Shown: piece after piece, positions 1-9,337 of the stretch | Position numbering within the stretch: the stretch's first letter is position 1 | Layout of the letters: each line of letters begins with the position of its first letter | From: Mycobacterium bohemicum DSM 44277 | Lineage (GTDB): Bacteria > Actinomycetota > Actinomycetes > Mycobacteriales > Mycobacteriaceae | Reading direction: 5' to 3' | DNA: 64,000 nucleotides | NCBI RefSeq assembly: GCF_001053185.1 | Contig: NZ_CSTD01000001.1 | Coordinates: 800,333-864,332, forward strand | The notes under the pieces: generated by a model | The model's database searches: none | The model's input: the letters and a program-made list of their open reading frames with translations, nothing else | What the model was told of the DNA's origin: nothing | Made by a program: the position numbers and the translations under genes

Positions 1-122
1 TCGAGCTTGCGGGCCGCCGTCCACTCCAGCGTCAGCAGCAGCAGGAAGAACGGGATGGCGAACAGTACCGGGTCCCGCAGTTGCGGGGGCAACCCGGACA
101 AGAAGCCGGCGAGGTCGTGCAC
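1..122 (-). CDS. Sterol desaturase/fatty acid hydroxylase family protein, 5' end only
   Basis: Only the first 40 codons lie in the window; the gene continues past position 1. The GTG start gives VHDLAGFLSGLPPQ, then a hydrophobic run (LFAIPFFLLLLTLEW) typical of the first membrane segment of sterol desaturase-like di-iron hydroxylases. The catalytic histidine boxes would lie outside the window. In M. tuberculosis an ERG3-like gene (Rv1814) lies close to the Rv1812c-like gene, which supports the call. The start is about 75 bp from the divergent oxidoreductase start at 197. The family call rests on N-terminal resemblance and synteny. Confidence 0.6.
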   Translation of the reverse strand, partial: MHDLAGFLSGLPPQLRDPVLFAIPFFLLLLTLEWTAARKL

Positions 123-196
123 CCACCTAGATTACGACGATCGGTGGGATGCTCATCGAGGCATTGCGCCACTTCGACCGACGGGATGTTGATCAG

Positions 197-1393
197 TTGA
201 GCTCTGTGGTGGTGATCGGCTCGGGCTTCGCCGGCCTGTGGGCCGCACTGGGGGCGGCACGACGGCTCGACGAGCTCGCGGTCCCGCCGGGAACTGTCGA
301 GGTCACGGTGGTCAGTGCGAAGCCGTTCCACGACATCCGGGTGCGCAACTACGAGGCCGACCTGAGCCCGTGCCGCATCCCGCTCGCCGGTCTGCTCGAC
401 CCGGTCGGCGTCCGCCACGTCGCCGCCGAGGTGACGGCGATCGACACCGCGGCACGCCGCGTCACCACGTCGCGCGGGGTGACCTACGGCTACGACAGGC
501 TCGTGCTGGCCGCGGGCAGCCAGGTGTGCAAGCCCGACGTCGGAGGCCTGCGCGACTTCGGTTTCGACGTCGACACCTACGACGGCGCGCTGGCATTGCA
601 CCAGCACCTGCGACGGCTCGCCGACGAGGCCGGACCGGCGGCGGCCACGGCCGTGGTGGTGGGTGCCGGGCTGACCGGGATCGAGGTGGCCTGCGAGCTG
701 CCGACCCGGATGCGAAACCTGTTCGGCGACAGAATGAGTCCACGGGTGGTCCTGGTGGACCGCAATCCCGCCGTGGGTTCGGACATGGGGCCCTCGGCTC
801 GGCCGGTGATCGAAAAGGCGCTGTCCGACAATGCCGTTGAGACCAGGACCAGGGTGGGCGTCGCCGCGGTCAGCCGGCGCGGGGTGGAGCTGTCCTCGGG
901 CGAAATGGTGGAGGCGGCCACGGTGGTCTGGTGCGCCGGGATGCGGGCCAGTGCGCTGACCGAGCAGCTACCCGTGGCGCGCGACCGGTTGGGCCGGGTG
1001 CCCGTCGATGATTTTCTGCGGGTGGTCGGGGTGCCCGGGGTGTTCGCGGCCGGCGACGTCGCCGCCGCGCACATGGACGACGAGCACCTGTCGGTGATGT
1101 CGTGCCAGCACGGGCGCCCGATGGGCCGCTATGCGGGTTACAACGTGATCGGCGACCTGTGCGGCGAGCCATTGCTCGCGCTCCGAATCCCTTGGTACGT
1201 GACGGTATTGGACCTCGGACCGGCCGGCGCGGTGTACACCGAGGGATGGGACCGGGCGGTGGTCTCCACCGGCGCCCGGGCCAAAGCGACCAAGCGCGAG
1301 ATCAACGCCCGGCGGATCTATCCGCCACTGACCGGAGTCCGCGCCGACCTGCTGGCCGCCGCGGCGCCGGAGTTGCAGTCCCGCCCCGAGTAA
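197..1393 (+). CDS. FAD-dependent NAD(P)-disulfide/NDH-2-like oxidoreductase (Rv1812c-like)
   Basis: A 398-residue flavoprotein of the pyridine nucleotide-disulfide oxidoreductase superfamily, closest in layout to type II NADH dehydrogenases. It begins with a Rossmann motif (VVVIGSGFAG, about residues 4-13) for FAD. A second dinucleotide motif (VVVGAGLTGIE) follows near residue 155, and the FAD-contacting VFAAGDVAAA lies near residue 285. There is no membrane span. The TTG at 197 is chosen because VVVIGSG then sits at the N-terminus as in Rv1812c-type proteins, with GGGA ten bases upstream; an in-frame ATG at 149 would add 16 residues. It converges on mgtC with a 3-bp gap. The electron acceptor cannot be told from sequence. 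Confidence 0.8.
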   Translation: MSSVVVIGSGFAGLWAALGAARRLDELAVPPGTVEVTVVSAKPFHDIRVRNYEADLSPCRIPLAGLLDPVGVRHVAAEVTAIDTAARRVTTSRGVTYGYDRLVLAAGSQVCKPDVGGLRDFGFDVDTYDGALALHQHLRRLADEAGPAAATAVVVGAGLTGIEVACELPTRMRNLFGDRMSPRVVLVDRNPAVGSDMGPSARPVIEKALSDNAVETRTRVGVAAVSRRGVELSSGEMVEAATVVWCAGMRASALTEQLPVARDRLGRVPVDDFLRVVGVPGVFAAGDVAAAHMDDEHLSVMSCQHGRPMGRYAGYNVIGDLCGEPLLALRIPWYVTVLDLGPAGAVYTEGWDRAVVSTGARAKATKREINARRIYPPLTGVRADLLAAAAPELQSRPE

Positions 1394-1396
1394 CGG

Positions 1397-2107
1397 TCAA
1401 TCGGACTGTGCGGTCTCACCGGCGTACCACTGCACCGCGCGGACACCGGGCTGCAGGGACAGCTCGGCCACCAGCCGCTCGAGGCGGGCCGGTGTGTGAC
1501 CGTCCATCAGGATGTGAGCGCTCAGGGTGACCTCGTCATCGCCGGCGCGCCCGGTGTGAATGCCGCGCAGCGTGATGTCGTTGGTGCTGGCGTGTTGCAC
1601 GATCTGTGCGCGCACGTACTTCTCGGATTTCGGGCGGCAGACCACTTGCAGCAAGTAGGGCTGCAGGCTTTCGTCGTCGTCGCCGCTGCTGTTGTCGCGG
1701 TCGATCAGACGCCCGAGCGGTCGCCCGACGACGTGGATGCCGATGACAGTTCCGGTGCCAATCAGCGCGAACACCAGATGCCCGGAAGCCGCCAGCACCC
1801 CGATCGCGGCCGAGCACCACAGCGTCGCGGCGGTGTTGAGCCCCCGGACGTTGACGCCCTCGCGCAGGATGACCCCACCGCCGAGGAAGCCGATGCCGGA
1901 CACCACGTAGGACGCGACCCGCGTGGGACTGGTGTCCGTGGTTGCGGCCGCGTAGAGCACGAACAACGTCGCGCCGCCGGCCACCAGCGCGTTGGTGCGC
2001 AGGCCGGCCCTGCGTGCCCGCCATTGCCGTTCCAGGCCGATGAGGGCGCCACAGCCCACCCCGACGGCGAGCCGGAGCGCGAAATCCGCAACGCTCAGTG
2101 TTTCCAT
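1397..2107 (-). CDS. mgtC: MgtC/SapB family inner-membrane protein
   Basis: A 236-residue protein with the MgtC arrangement. The N-terminal half holds four to five hydrophobic helices, with the signature GCGALIGLERQWRARRAGLRTNALV and the IGFLGGGVILREG stretch. The C-terminal soluble, ACT-like domain starts near residue 145. MgtC proteins support growth at low Mg2+ and inside macrophages, and regulate rather than carry Mg2+ transport. The ATG at 2107 is preferred over the GTG at 2116 because AAAGGAG lies 8 bases before it. Synteny with Rv1811 supports the call. It is convergent with the flavoprotein gene. Confidence 0.9.
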   Translation of the reverse strand: METLSVADFALRLAVGVGCGALIGLERQWRARRAGLRTNALVAGGATLFVLYAAATTDTSPTRVASYVVSGIGFLGGGVILREGVNVRGLNTAATLWCSAAIGVLAASGHLVFALIGTGTVIGIHVVGRPLGRLIDRDNSSGDDDESLQPYLLQVVCRPKSEKYVRAQIVQHASTNDITLRGIHTGRAGDDEVTLSAHILMDGHTPARLERLVAELSLQPGVRAVQWYAGETAQSD

Positions 2108-2209
2108 GCGGCGCACTCCTTTCCCCGCCCGCCGCGGCGATTCCCCCGGGCCCTTCGTTCCGCGACGATCGCGCAGCTAACCACGCTCACATGAACGACA
2201 GGTTGACCC

Positions 2210-2230
2210 GAGGCGAACTGAGTTCACCTC
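2210..2230. promoter_or_regulatory. 21-bp imperfect palindrome upstream of mgtC
   Basis: GAGGcGAACT-g-AGTTCaCCTC is two 10-bp arms with one mismatch about a single base. It lies about 105 bp upstream of the mgtC start and 35 bp past the DUF732 stop. The almost absent loop makes an operator more likely than a hairpin terminator. No regulator is assigned. Confidence 0.35.
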
Positions 2231-2264
2231 GCCGCCATCTTCCCCGGCAGGCGGGGCGGGTGCG

Positions 2265-2594
2265 CTATGCCTTCGAAAGCTGTTGCGGGCAGTAGAATTT
2301 CGCCGCGATCATGGCGAAGTTGGAAGCGTTCTCCATGTCCATGCCCGGGTTGTGGCTCTTCACGTCGTGGACGAGCTCGAGACCCGCCTCGCCGTTGTTG
2401 AGGCACGTGCATACCGCCTTGGCCGAAGCCACCGCCGCGTCCGGGCTGGCGTAGCTGATGCCCACTTTCTGCAGAGCGGCGAGGAATCCCGCGTCGTCAC
2501 CGTCGGGTCCGGGAGGCGGGGCGGCGTACGCCGGCGCGGCGAAGCCGATCGCGACGGATACGCCGAGCAGTGCCAATAGTGCCCTCATGATCAT
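2265..2594 (-). CDS. DUF732 secreted small protein (Rv1810-like)
   Basis: A 109-residue precursor. The first 25 residues are a signal peptide (MRALLALLGVSVAIGFAAPAYA, AxA cleavage). The mature DUF732 domain has the usual DxxFLxxLxxxGI opening, a central alanine-rich helix and cysteines (VCTCLNN, FYCPQQL), one pair probably forming a disulfide. The function of DUF732 is unknown. The ATG at 2594 lies 5 bases after GGGAG; ATG 2588 is an alternative. It follows the PPE gene at 2619 by 24 bp on the same strand, so it may be cotranscribed. A second DUF732 gene lies at 34563. Confidence 0.8.
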   Translation of the reverse strand: MIMRALLALLGVSVAIGFAAPAYAAPPPGPDGDDAGFLAALQKVGISYASPDAAVASAKAVCTCLNNGEAGLELVHDVKSHNPGMDMENASNFAMIAAKFYCPQQLSKA

Positions 2595-2618
2595 CCAATC
2601 TCCCAATCGTGTTGCGCG

Positions 2619-3974
2619 CTAACCTAATTGCGCTTCAGTCGGGACCACCTGCGGCTTGTCGCCCTTCTTCAGGTGCACCGCATGAATGCCCGGCTTCTTC
2701 GACAGTTGCTCGAGCAGAGCATCGAGGCCCTCTTGATCGACGTTGTGATGCTGCACGCTGTCGGGTTTCTCCGAGATCTGGGCGACCAGGCGCTTCAGCT
2801 TGTCGGGCGACGTGGCGTCCTTGAGATCTTTGAGCGGGGCGAGACGGCTTCGCGCGCCTGCACGCGCAACGACGGTGGGGCCGCCGGCCCCTGCGGCGCT
2901 GCCCAGCATTCCGGCCAAGGACATCGAGCCGAGCAGGCCGCCCTCCCCCGTGCGGATGGCCGGGGTGGCCGTGGCCCAACTGGGCGGGACCCGCAGATTG
3001 CCGACCAGGGTGCCCCGCCCGAAATCCGCCGTCGGCGACACCGCGTTGAACAGGGTGCCCCGGCCCCAGTGGGGGGCCCCCAGTCCGGCGCCCAGCGCTC
3101 CTCTCGGGATCTCCCCCAGCGCAGGGTGGGGGGCGAATTTGAGGAACTGCGAGGCGGGGAAGTTGATAAGCAGGCCGATGTCGTTGAACTGGGTGGTCAG
3201 CCCCAACGGAACCTTGACCGAGTTGTACAACGTGTTGTACCAGGTGAAGCCGAAGGGTCCCAGCAGGCCATTGATGAGCCCGTTGATGGTCTGGGTGTAG
3301 TCGGTGGACAGGTTCGCAGCGGTTTGCAGGAACGACGACCACGGGCCGGTCACGGTGCTGGTCAGACCGGACAGGATCGATTGCGCGCTACTGGCCGAGG
3401 TGCCGCCGGCCGAAGCCATCGCCGCGGCCTGATTGACCAGGCCGCCCGCGTTGGTGACCTGCGGCGCCGCACCGAACGGCGTCAACTGGGTGGCCGACGC
3501 CGACGAGGCGGCGTAGTCGTTCATTGCCAGCGCGTCCTGGACCCACATTTCCGCGTATTGGATCTCGGTGGCCGCGATCGCCGCGGTGTTTTGCCCGAAG
3601 ACGTTCGTTGCGACCAGGGAGGCCAACTGGCTGCGGTTCGCCGCGATCACCTCCGGCGGCACGTGTGCGCTGAAAGCGGCCTGGTAGGCGCCGGCCGCCG
3701 CGGTCGCCTGACTGGCCGCTTCGGCGGCCTGGGCGGCGGTCTGCTGCATCCACGAGAGATAGGGCGTGACGGCCGCCACCATGCTCAGCGCCGACGGACC
3801 GGTCCAGGGTCCGCTGGCCAGGCCGTCGATGACAGACGAATAGGAGGAGACGGTGGACTGAAGTTCGGTCGCCAGGCTGCTCCAGGTCTCGGCGGCGGTC
3901 ATCAGGGATCCGGCTCCCGGCCCGCTGTACATCCGGCCTGAGTTGAATTCCGGCGGAAACGCTGCATAGAACAT
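2619..3974 (-). CDS. PPE family protein, charged C-terminal tail
   Basis: A 451-residue PPE protein. The N-terminal ~180-residue PPE domain opens MFYAAFPPEFNSGRM, with PPE at residues 7-9, and contains the helix-turn WTGPSALSM. An SVP-like element (LRVPPSWATATPAI) lies near residue 330. After residue ~375 it has an unusual charged tail rich in Lys, Asp and Gln instead of the common RPPSAG end. PPE proteins pair with PE proteins, bind EspG and leave through ESX systems; closeness to ESX-5 suggests an ESX-5 substrate. No PE gene is adjacent. In M. tuberculosis PPE32/PPE33 sit at the matching place. Confidence 0.88.
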   Translation of the reverse strand: MFYAAFPPEFNSGRMYSGPGAGSLMTAAETWSSLATELQSTVSSYSSVIDGLASGPWTGPSALSMVAAVTPYLSWMQQTAAQAAEAASQATAAAGAYQAAFSAHVPPEVIAANRSQLASLVATNVFGQNTAAIAATEIQYAEMWVQDALAMNDYAASSASATQLTPFGAAPQVTNAGGLVNQAAAMASAGGTSASSAQSILSGLTSTVTGPWSSFLQTAANLSTDYTQTINGLINGLLGPFGFTWYNTLYNSVKVPLGLTTQFNDIGLLINFPASQFLKFAPHPALGEIPRGALGAGLGAPHWGRGTLFNAVSPTADFGRGTLVGNLRVPPSWATATPAIRTGEGGLLGSMSLAGMLGSAAGAGGPTVVARAGARSRLAPLKDLKDATSPDKLKRLVAQISEKPDSVQHHNVDQEGLDALLEQLSKKPGIHAVHLKKGDKPQVVPTEAQLG

Positions 3975-4031
3975 GTCTGGCCCCTTAGCTGATGGTAGGC
4001 GAAGAGTAGGTGGTCGGCGCGGCCATCGCGG

Positions 4032-5342
4032 TCAGTCCTCGAGAGCGGGGATCACGATGATGGTGGCCGTCGCGGCCTCGGCTTCTGCGACCACACCACC
4101 GAGTGAGCCGGCCGCGGCGCTTCCACCCGAGTAGGTACCCGCCGAGGCCAGGGCCCGTCCGGCCAGGCTCGACAGCGCCATCTGGCTGAACACGCCGCCC
4201 TCGCCCGATAGCGAGGCGGCCGGTACAGACGAAACGTTGGGCAGGACCGACGCCAAGGTCCTCAGCGCCGGGGCGGCTTCCGTCCAGCCCTGTGGCACCG
4301 ACATGCTGCCGACCAGCGCCGCCTTGCCCATGGCGCCCGATACCGGTGCGCCGCCCAATCCCGCGCTCGCAGCGGACAAGTGCGGCATCTCCGACGTCAG
4401 CGGCGCCAACGCGCCGCTGATGGCCTTGGGAGTGAAGAAGGCCTGCAAGCCCTGCCCGTTTTGCGCGTAGGCGTAGACCTGGCCGAAGGACAGGAACGGG
4501 CCGCCGGGGATGCTGGTCCAGCTGAACAGCGGACTGTAGGTGCCGGTCACGGTGGACCAAATGGTGTTCCAGTTGAGCAGATCCGTGCCGATTGCCGTCG
4601 TGGCCGGGTTGGGCAGGCTCGCCAGCTGCGGCAACGCGAGCCCCGAGAGCAGGTTTCCCGACGTGGTCGGCGAGTTCGCCAAGCCACTGCCCAGGCTCTG
4701 CAGCGCCGTCGGCAGCGAGTTGATCAGCTGGGACAGTTGCGTGCCGATCGATGCCGCGGGGGTGCCGCTTGCCTGGCTGGTGGCGGCCGCCTGCATCGGG
4801 GCGGCGGCGGAGCTGGTGGTCTGCGGCGGCTCCAGGAACGTCTCCAGCTGGGATGCTCCCGCCGACGAGCTGGCGTAGGAATACATGGCCGCGGCGTCCT
4901 GCGCCCACATCTCCATGTACTGCGCTTCGGTCGCGGCGATCGCGGGGGTGTTCTGCCCCAGGAAGTTGGTGGCGATCAGGGCCATGAGCAGGGACCGGTT
5001 GGCCGCGATCACCGGCGGCGGCACGGTGGCCGCGAACGCGGTCTCGTAGGCCGCGGCGGCGAGCTTGGCCTGGGATGCCGCGGCCTCGGCCTGAGCGCCG
5101 GTGGTGCTCATCCACTGCACGAACGGTGCGGCCGCCGCCGCCATCGCCATCGAGGACGGGCCCGTCCATGGGCCAACGGAAAGACCCTGGACCGTGCTGC
5201 CGTACGACGCCGCCGTGGACTGCAGTTCCGCCGCCAGCTCGTCCCAGGCGGCGGCCGCGGCGAGCATCGGCCCCGATCCCGGGCCGACGTACATCCGTCC
5301 GGAGTTGATCTCCGGCGGAAGCGCCCCGAAATCAACGAACAT
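4032..5342 (-). CDS. PPE family protein
   Basis: A 436-residue PPE protein. The PPE domain starts [18 protein letters not shown], with WTGPSSMAM near residue 52 and [16 protein letters not shown] near residue 125. An SVP motif ([14 protein letters not shown]) lies near residue 330. The start at 5342 follows GGAGGATATCG and matches the family N-terminus; upstream in-frame codons exist but would add 41 unlike residues. The C-terminus ends in an alanine- and isoleucine-rich strand rather than RPPSAG. It is probably an ESX-5 substrate. The promoter must lie in the 950-bp gap upstream, because eccA5 ends at 6293. Confidence 0.88.
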   Translation of the reverse strand: MFVDFGALPPEINSGRMYVGPGSGPMLAAAAAWDELAAELQSTAASYGSTVQGLSVGPWTGPSSMAMAAAAAPFVQWMSTTGAQAEAAASQAKLAAAAYETAFAATVPPPVIAANRSLLMALIATNFLGQNTPAIAATEAQYMEMWAQDAAAMYSYASSSAGASQLETFLEPPQTTSSAAAPMQAAATSQASGTPAASIGTQLSQLINSLPTALQSLGSGLANSPTTSGNLLSGLALPQLASLPNPATTAIGTDLLNWNTIWSTVTGTYSPLFSWTSIPGGPFLSFGQVYAYAQNGQGLQAFFTPKAISGALAPLTSEMPHLSAASAGLGGAPVSGAMGKAALVGSMSVPQGWTEAAPALRTLASVLPNVSSVPAASLSGEGGVFSQMALSSLAGRALASAGTYSGGSAAAGSLGGVVAEAEAATATIIVIPALED

Positions 5343-6292
5343 CGATATCCTCCGCTCTCTTCGAGTGGCCGCCATGGTAGGCGCGGCCCGCTTGCTTCTG
5401 CCGCATCCGCGCCGAAGCTCTAATCGAACGCATGGAATCGGCTGGGTAAATGCGACCGACCCCACGCTCCCCTTTGACGGGCCGAGGATGCGCCCCGTTC
5501 CGTGTTGAAAGGCTATTCATGCCGCATTCCCGCGGCGTAATCGAAATGTTAATCATAAATGTCAGCAGAGCCCGAACCGAGTGAACTCAGCGGTGCGCCT
5601 CAGATAACCTCCTTCGGACGTGAACAGCCCTATCGGGCGTGCTCAGGGCAGCAAAAACAAACGCACTCTTATCGGCACTTAATTGCCGGGAATCGAGCGT
5701 GAAATATTCACATGTGGGCCACGCCAGCAGCGACGAGACATTAACTTTCTTTTAACGCAGCCGCTCCGAATCGCCGCCTTTGGTCGCGCCGCCGCTATTG
5801 TACTCATGACAAATTCCGTCGGTCCGAACTTGTTTGACGCGTGGCGCCGAAACGCCGCCACTAATGCAATCCGTCAACCGGACCTATTGTCATTTTTGAT
5901 ACTCAGCTCATAAACCCCCGGCTCCATTTCGTTGACGCCAGCCGGCGCGTGCCTCGAGCGGCCCGGCAACCGGATGTCATCTGTTGCTACCCTGAAGTTC
6001 ACTTAGAGTACGCAGGCATCCCTCCGGTGACGCTGATTAGCTGCTGGGGGTTACCTGTGAGCCGGAAGATCGTGTTCGGCCAGGTCAGCGGCAGGTTGGC
6101 GGGCGTTCGTTGACGACCTTTGGGTTGCGGAATCCTCTTTTCAGATTCAGGTCACCTGTGAGGTCCGGCCGGGCCTGGGCATTTGCGGGCGCGCGGCCCG
6201 GCGCGGACCGTCGCCGTGCAGCGCGCGTCGCTGTCCCGCCGGCGCCACACGCCGCCCTAGGGGCCGCGTGGTTTAGCCGTGCGGGGTGGCGG
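5343..6292. other. 950-bp intergenic region, locally AT-richer
   Basis: No convincing gene. Roughly 5540-5920 is clearly richer in A/T than its surroundings (runs such as TTAACTTTCTTTTAACG), unusual in this window, and probably contains the promoter of the PPE gene that starts at 5342. A small palindrome GTGAA-ATA-TTCAC lies at 5699-5711. Short open frames on both strands lack ribosome sites and family features. A GTG-started 18-codon frame at about 6057-6113 has weak support and is not called. Confidence 0.5.
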
Positions 6293-8125
6293 CTAGCTCG
6301 ATTTGGTCTCGGCGACGGCCGCGCTGAGGCCCTCGGCGAGGTCGGCGCCCGTCAGTTGCTTGAAGCGCAACAGTTGACTCTCGCTGAACTCGGTGAGATC
6401 GCTGGCCAGTACCTCGTCGAGGTCCTCGTCGTCCAGACGGAAGCTGCGGTGGTCGCGGGCCTTCTCCACCACGTTGCGCACGAACCCGGCGTTGCCGAGG
6501 GTGTCGATGCCGCGGATGAGGTCACCGTCTTCGGAGTAGGTCTCTTCGTAATAGAACTTGCTGTAGGACGGGAGCAGGACCTCGGCGTCCTCGTCGGTGA
6601 TGATGTCTTCGTTTTCCTGGCCCATCAGTTTCGTCAGCGCCAGGAGTTCGTCCGGCTTGTAGCTGAAGAACTCGATGACGGTCGAAAAGCGCCGGCGCAG
6701 GCCCTGATTCACCTCGAGCATCTTCTCCATCGCCTTGGCGTATCCCGCACCGAAGACGACGAGTTCGTCGCGATGGTTCTCCATGTAGAGCAGTAAGGTG
6801 TTGATGATCGCGTTGCCGTAGGGGTCGCCCTGCGAGTATCCCGTTTCGTGCAGGGTGTGCATCTCGTCGAAGAAGACCGCTCCGCCCAGGGCGCCCTCGA
6901 GCATCTCCTCGGTGTTCTTCTCTGCGTCCGCCATGTAGCGCCCCAGCAGCTTGGTGCGGCTGGTCTCGACCACCAGCGGCTTGCGCAATACGGTCAACCC
7001 ACACAACTGCTTGGTGAAGGCGCGTGCCACCGAGGTCTTGCCGGTCCCCGGCGGGCCGAGCAGCAAGGTGTGCCGCGACGTCACCGGCACCGGCAGGCCC
7101 ATCTTGGCGCGCGCCAGGTTGACCTTGGTGGTCGACTTGATCAGCTTGATCTCCCGCTTGGCGCGTTCCATGCCCAGCATCGCGTTGAGCTCGGCGTCAC
7201 CCTCGGCCAGGTACTTCGACGCCTCCACCGCGTGGCGGGCGGCCTCGGTCTGGGCGCGGGTCGGCGCGCTGTCGGGGTCCCACGGGTCGGTGCGGGCCTC
7301 GATCGTCTCGGGGTCGGTGAGGACCAGCCGGTAGTTCGGGTTGTCCAGCGCCTCCCGGGCCGGGGCGAACTTCGGGTCCCGCGAGTACACGCGGCGCAGC
7401 AGCTCGACGGCTTCTTCCTCGCGGCCGACGTGCCGCAGGCACATGCCCTGGGTGTAGAGCGCGATGGTGGCCGCCCCCGGGACGCGGTCGCCCTCGATCG
7501 CTGCCTCGCCGCGCCGGAAGGCCTCCTCGAACACCCCCAGCGACGCGAGGGCCGTGGTGGCCATGGCCGCACCCGCGGCCTTCAGCTCCGGTTGGCGCCA
7601 CTGCTTGCCCTCGGGGAACTGCAGCAGCACGTCGGGCCAGCGCCCGGTGCGGAAGTACAGCACGCCGCGCACGTAGGCGAACAGCTCTTCCTCGAACGGG
7701 TGTCGCGGCTCGACGCTCTCCAGGAGCTTCGCCGCCTCTTCATAGCGCTTGGCCTCGGCCAGGGCGGCGGCGTAGGTGCACGCGAGCGACTCCACGCTGG
7801 TGATCGCCAGCCGCAGGAACAGTCCGTCGGAAACCTCGGGGCGGAACTGCAGATCGGTCACCCCGAGCCGACGGGTCTCCCAGCCGAACGTCCTGACCGC
7901 CGCCCACGCTCCGGCGAGCACCTCGATGCTCTGCTCACCCGCCAGCACGCGCGCCAGCCAGGCATCGCACATGCCGGGATCGAGGGTGGTCGCGGTGTTG
8001 AACATCTGCGCCGCGACCTGCGGATTGTGGCTGGGCTGCAGCCCGTTGACCGAGATGCCCGACGCCAGCAGTCCGGCGACCAGAGCATTACGGGCGTCTT
8101 CGGCGATGGATTGCGACCGCGTCAT
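6293..8125 (-). CDS. eccA5: ESX-5 AAA+ ATPase EccA5
   Basis: A 610-residue cytosolic CbxX/CfqX-type AAA+ ATPase. The N-terminal ~300 residues form TPR-like helical repeats. The ATPase domain carries Walker A ([16 protein letters not shown], about residue 360), Walker B ([10 protein letters not shown], about 418) and arginine-finger region LRRRFST. EccA proteins are proposed to release EspG chaperones from PE/PPE substrates. Length matches EccA5 of M. tuberculosis (about 610). The ATG overlaps the eccE5 stop by 4 bp, so it is the last gene of the espG5-eccD5-mycP5-eccE5-eccA5 run. Confidence 0.95.
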   Translation of the reverse strand: MTRSQSIAEDARNALVAGLLASGISVNGLQPSHNPQVAAQMFNTATTLDPGMCDAWLARVLAGEQSIEVLAGAWAAVRTFGWETRRLGVTDLQFRPEVSDGLFLRLAITSVESLACTYAAALAEAKRYEEAAKLLESVEPRHPFEEELFAYVRGVLYFRTGRWPDVLLQFPEGKQWRQPELKAAGAAMATTALASLGVFEEAFRRGEAAIEGDRVPGAATIALYTQGMCLRHVGREEEAVELLRRVYSRDPKFAPAREALDNPNYRLVLTDPETIEARTDPWDPDSAPTRAQTEAARHAVEASKYLAEGDAELNAMLGMERAKREIKLIKSTTKVNLARAKMGLPVPVTSRHTLLLGPPGTGKTSVARAFTKQLCGLTVLRKPLVVETSRTKLLGRYMADAEKNTEEMLEGALGGAVFFDEMHTLHETGYSQGDPYGNAIINTLLLYMENHRDELVVFGAGYAKAMEKMLEVNQGLRRRFSTVIEFFSYKPDELLALTKLMGQENEDIITDEDAEVLLPSYSKFYYEETYSEDGDLIRGIDTLGNAGFVRNVVEKARDHRSFRLDDEDLDEVLASDLTEFSESQLLRFKQLTGADLAEGLSAAVAETKSS

Positions 8126-9318
8126 CGCGTGACGGGCACGCCCGTTGAGGCATCCGGCGCCCGGCCGACCGACAGGACCAGGTCATCGTCGTCGCGCAGA
8201 CCACGGCTGGGCACCACCATCGGCGGGCGGATGGTGGGGGCCGGCAGGCTGGCGCGCACCGCGGCCAGCTGGCGACCGGTGAGCCGGTTCAGCCCCGCCG
8301 ATACCTCCCGGGGGAGCCGCCCGTCACTGTGGTAACGCACCCACGCCGACACGTAGGGCCGGCCCGCCTCGCTCGCCAAGCGGATCGTCAGCACGGTGGC
8401 GTCGGTGTCGGGCCGGAACAACTCCTCCACCGCGTCGGTGCTGATGTCTGACGGGGTCAACCAGAAGCTGGTGGCGAACCCGTTGAAGTGCTTGAGGTGG
8501 CGCCATCCCGGCCGGCTCCAGGTGGGCTCCAGGTCAGCGAGCACGGCCTTGTCGACCTCGGCGAGTTCGTTGGCGGTCAACGGGCGGGCCGCGCACTGCT
8601 GGCCGTCCAGGTCCTGGGCGAGCCGCTCGGTCGCGGCCACCAACGTCGACGCCAGCGAATCCCGGGCGGCCACCGCGGCCACGTTGCGCTGCGGGTTCAT
8701 CCTCAGGATCAGCCAGGTCCGGCGCACGTAGGAGGTCGGCTGGTCACCGACCACGTCCCACTCCTCGGGACCCCAGTCGTCGAGCTTGGACAGTTCGGCC
8801 GCATTTCCGCCGCGGCGCACCTTCACCGAGACGATGTCGATGCCGTCGAGGTGAATGTCGAACTGCCGCAGTCCGGCCGCGACGGACTGAACGAGCAGGG
8901 CGCCGGACAGCGTGCGATGGCGGTGGCGGCCCGTCGGGTCGTCCTCACCGCCGTCCACGGCGATCACCGTGACCAGGCGGCCCTGATACCCCCGCACACC
9001 CACCGTGTCGCGCCCGAATCGGCGCTGGTAATCGACCGCTGGTGTGCACCCGGCGGCCAGCGAGGAACCCGGGTCGGCGGACCAGTCCCACAGCCACGAA
9101 GCCAGTCCCGTGGTGACCGTCAGGCCGTGGTGGGTGACCAGCGACAGGACGGTGACCAGTGCCGCAAGGGCTACGCCCACCCAGAAGGCAATGCGGTGCT
9201 CGCCCTGCCAGCTCTCGGGGCAGTGGCTGGCCACCAGCATGATCAAGACGTCCACCAGGAACACGGTGGTCACCCGCGACCACGCCAAAGACAACCCAAA
9301 ACTGCGCTGAGCTTTCAT
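8122..9318 (-). CDS. eccE5: ESX-5 membrane component EccE5
   Basis: A 398-residue membrane protein. Two N-terminal transmembrane helices ([15 protein letters not shown] near residue 20 and [19 protein letters not shown] near residue 45) are followed by a long soluble domain. EccE sits at the periphery of the EccB-C-D-E inner-membrane secretion complex. It starts 19 bp after mycP5 ends and overlaps eccA5 by 4 bp, the standard ESX order. Assignment to ESX-5 follows from the surrounding ESX-5 genes. Confidence 0.93.
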   Translation of the reverse strand: MKAQRSFGLSLAWSRVTTVFLVDVLIMLVASHCPESWQGEHRIAFWVGVALAALVTVLSLVTHHGLTVTTGLASWLWDWSADPGSSLAAGCTPAVDYQRRFGRDTVGVRGYQGRLVTVIAVDGGEDDPTGRHRHRTLSGALLVQSVAAGLRQFDIHLDGIDIVSVKVRRGGNAAELSKLDDWGPEEWDVVGDQPTSYVRRTWLILRMNPQRNVAAVAARDSLASTLVAATERLAQDLDGQQCAARPLTANELAEVDKAVLADLEPTWSRPGWRHLKHFNGFATSFWLTPSDISTDAVEELFRPDTDATVLTIRLASEAGRPYVSAWVRYHSDGRLPREVSAGLNRLTGRQLAAVRASLPAPTIRPPMVVPSRGLRDDDDLVLSVGRAPDASTGVPVTR

Positions 9319-9337
9319 AGCTTTTACTGCTCCGCCC

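Noticed and set aside
5699..5711. Possible CRP site (GTGAA-ATA-TTCAC)
   Set aside because: The spacing is one base short of the TGTGA-N6-TCACA consensus, so only a generic palindrome is supported.
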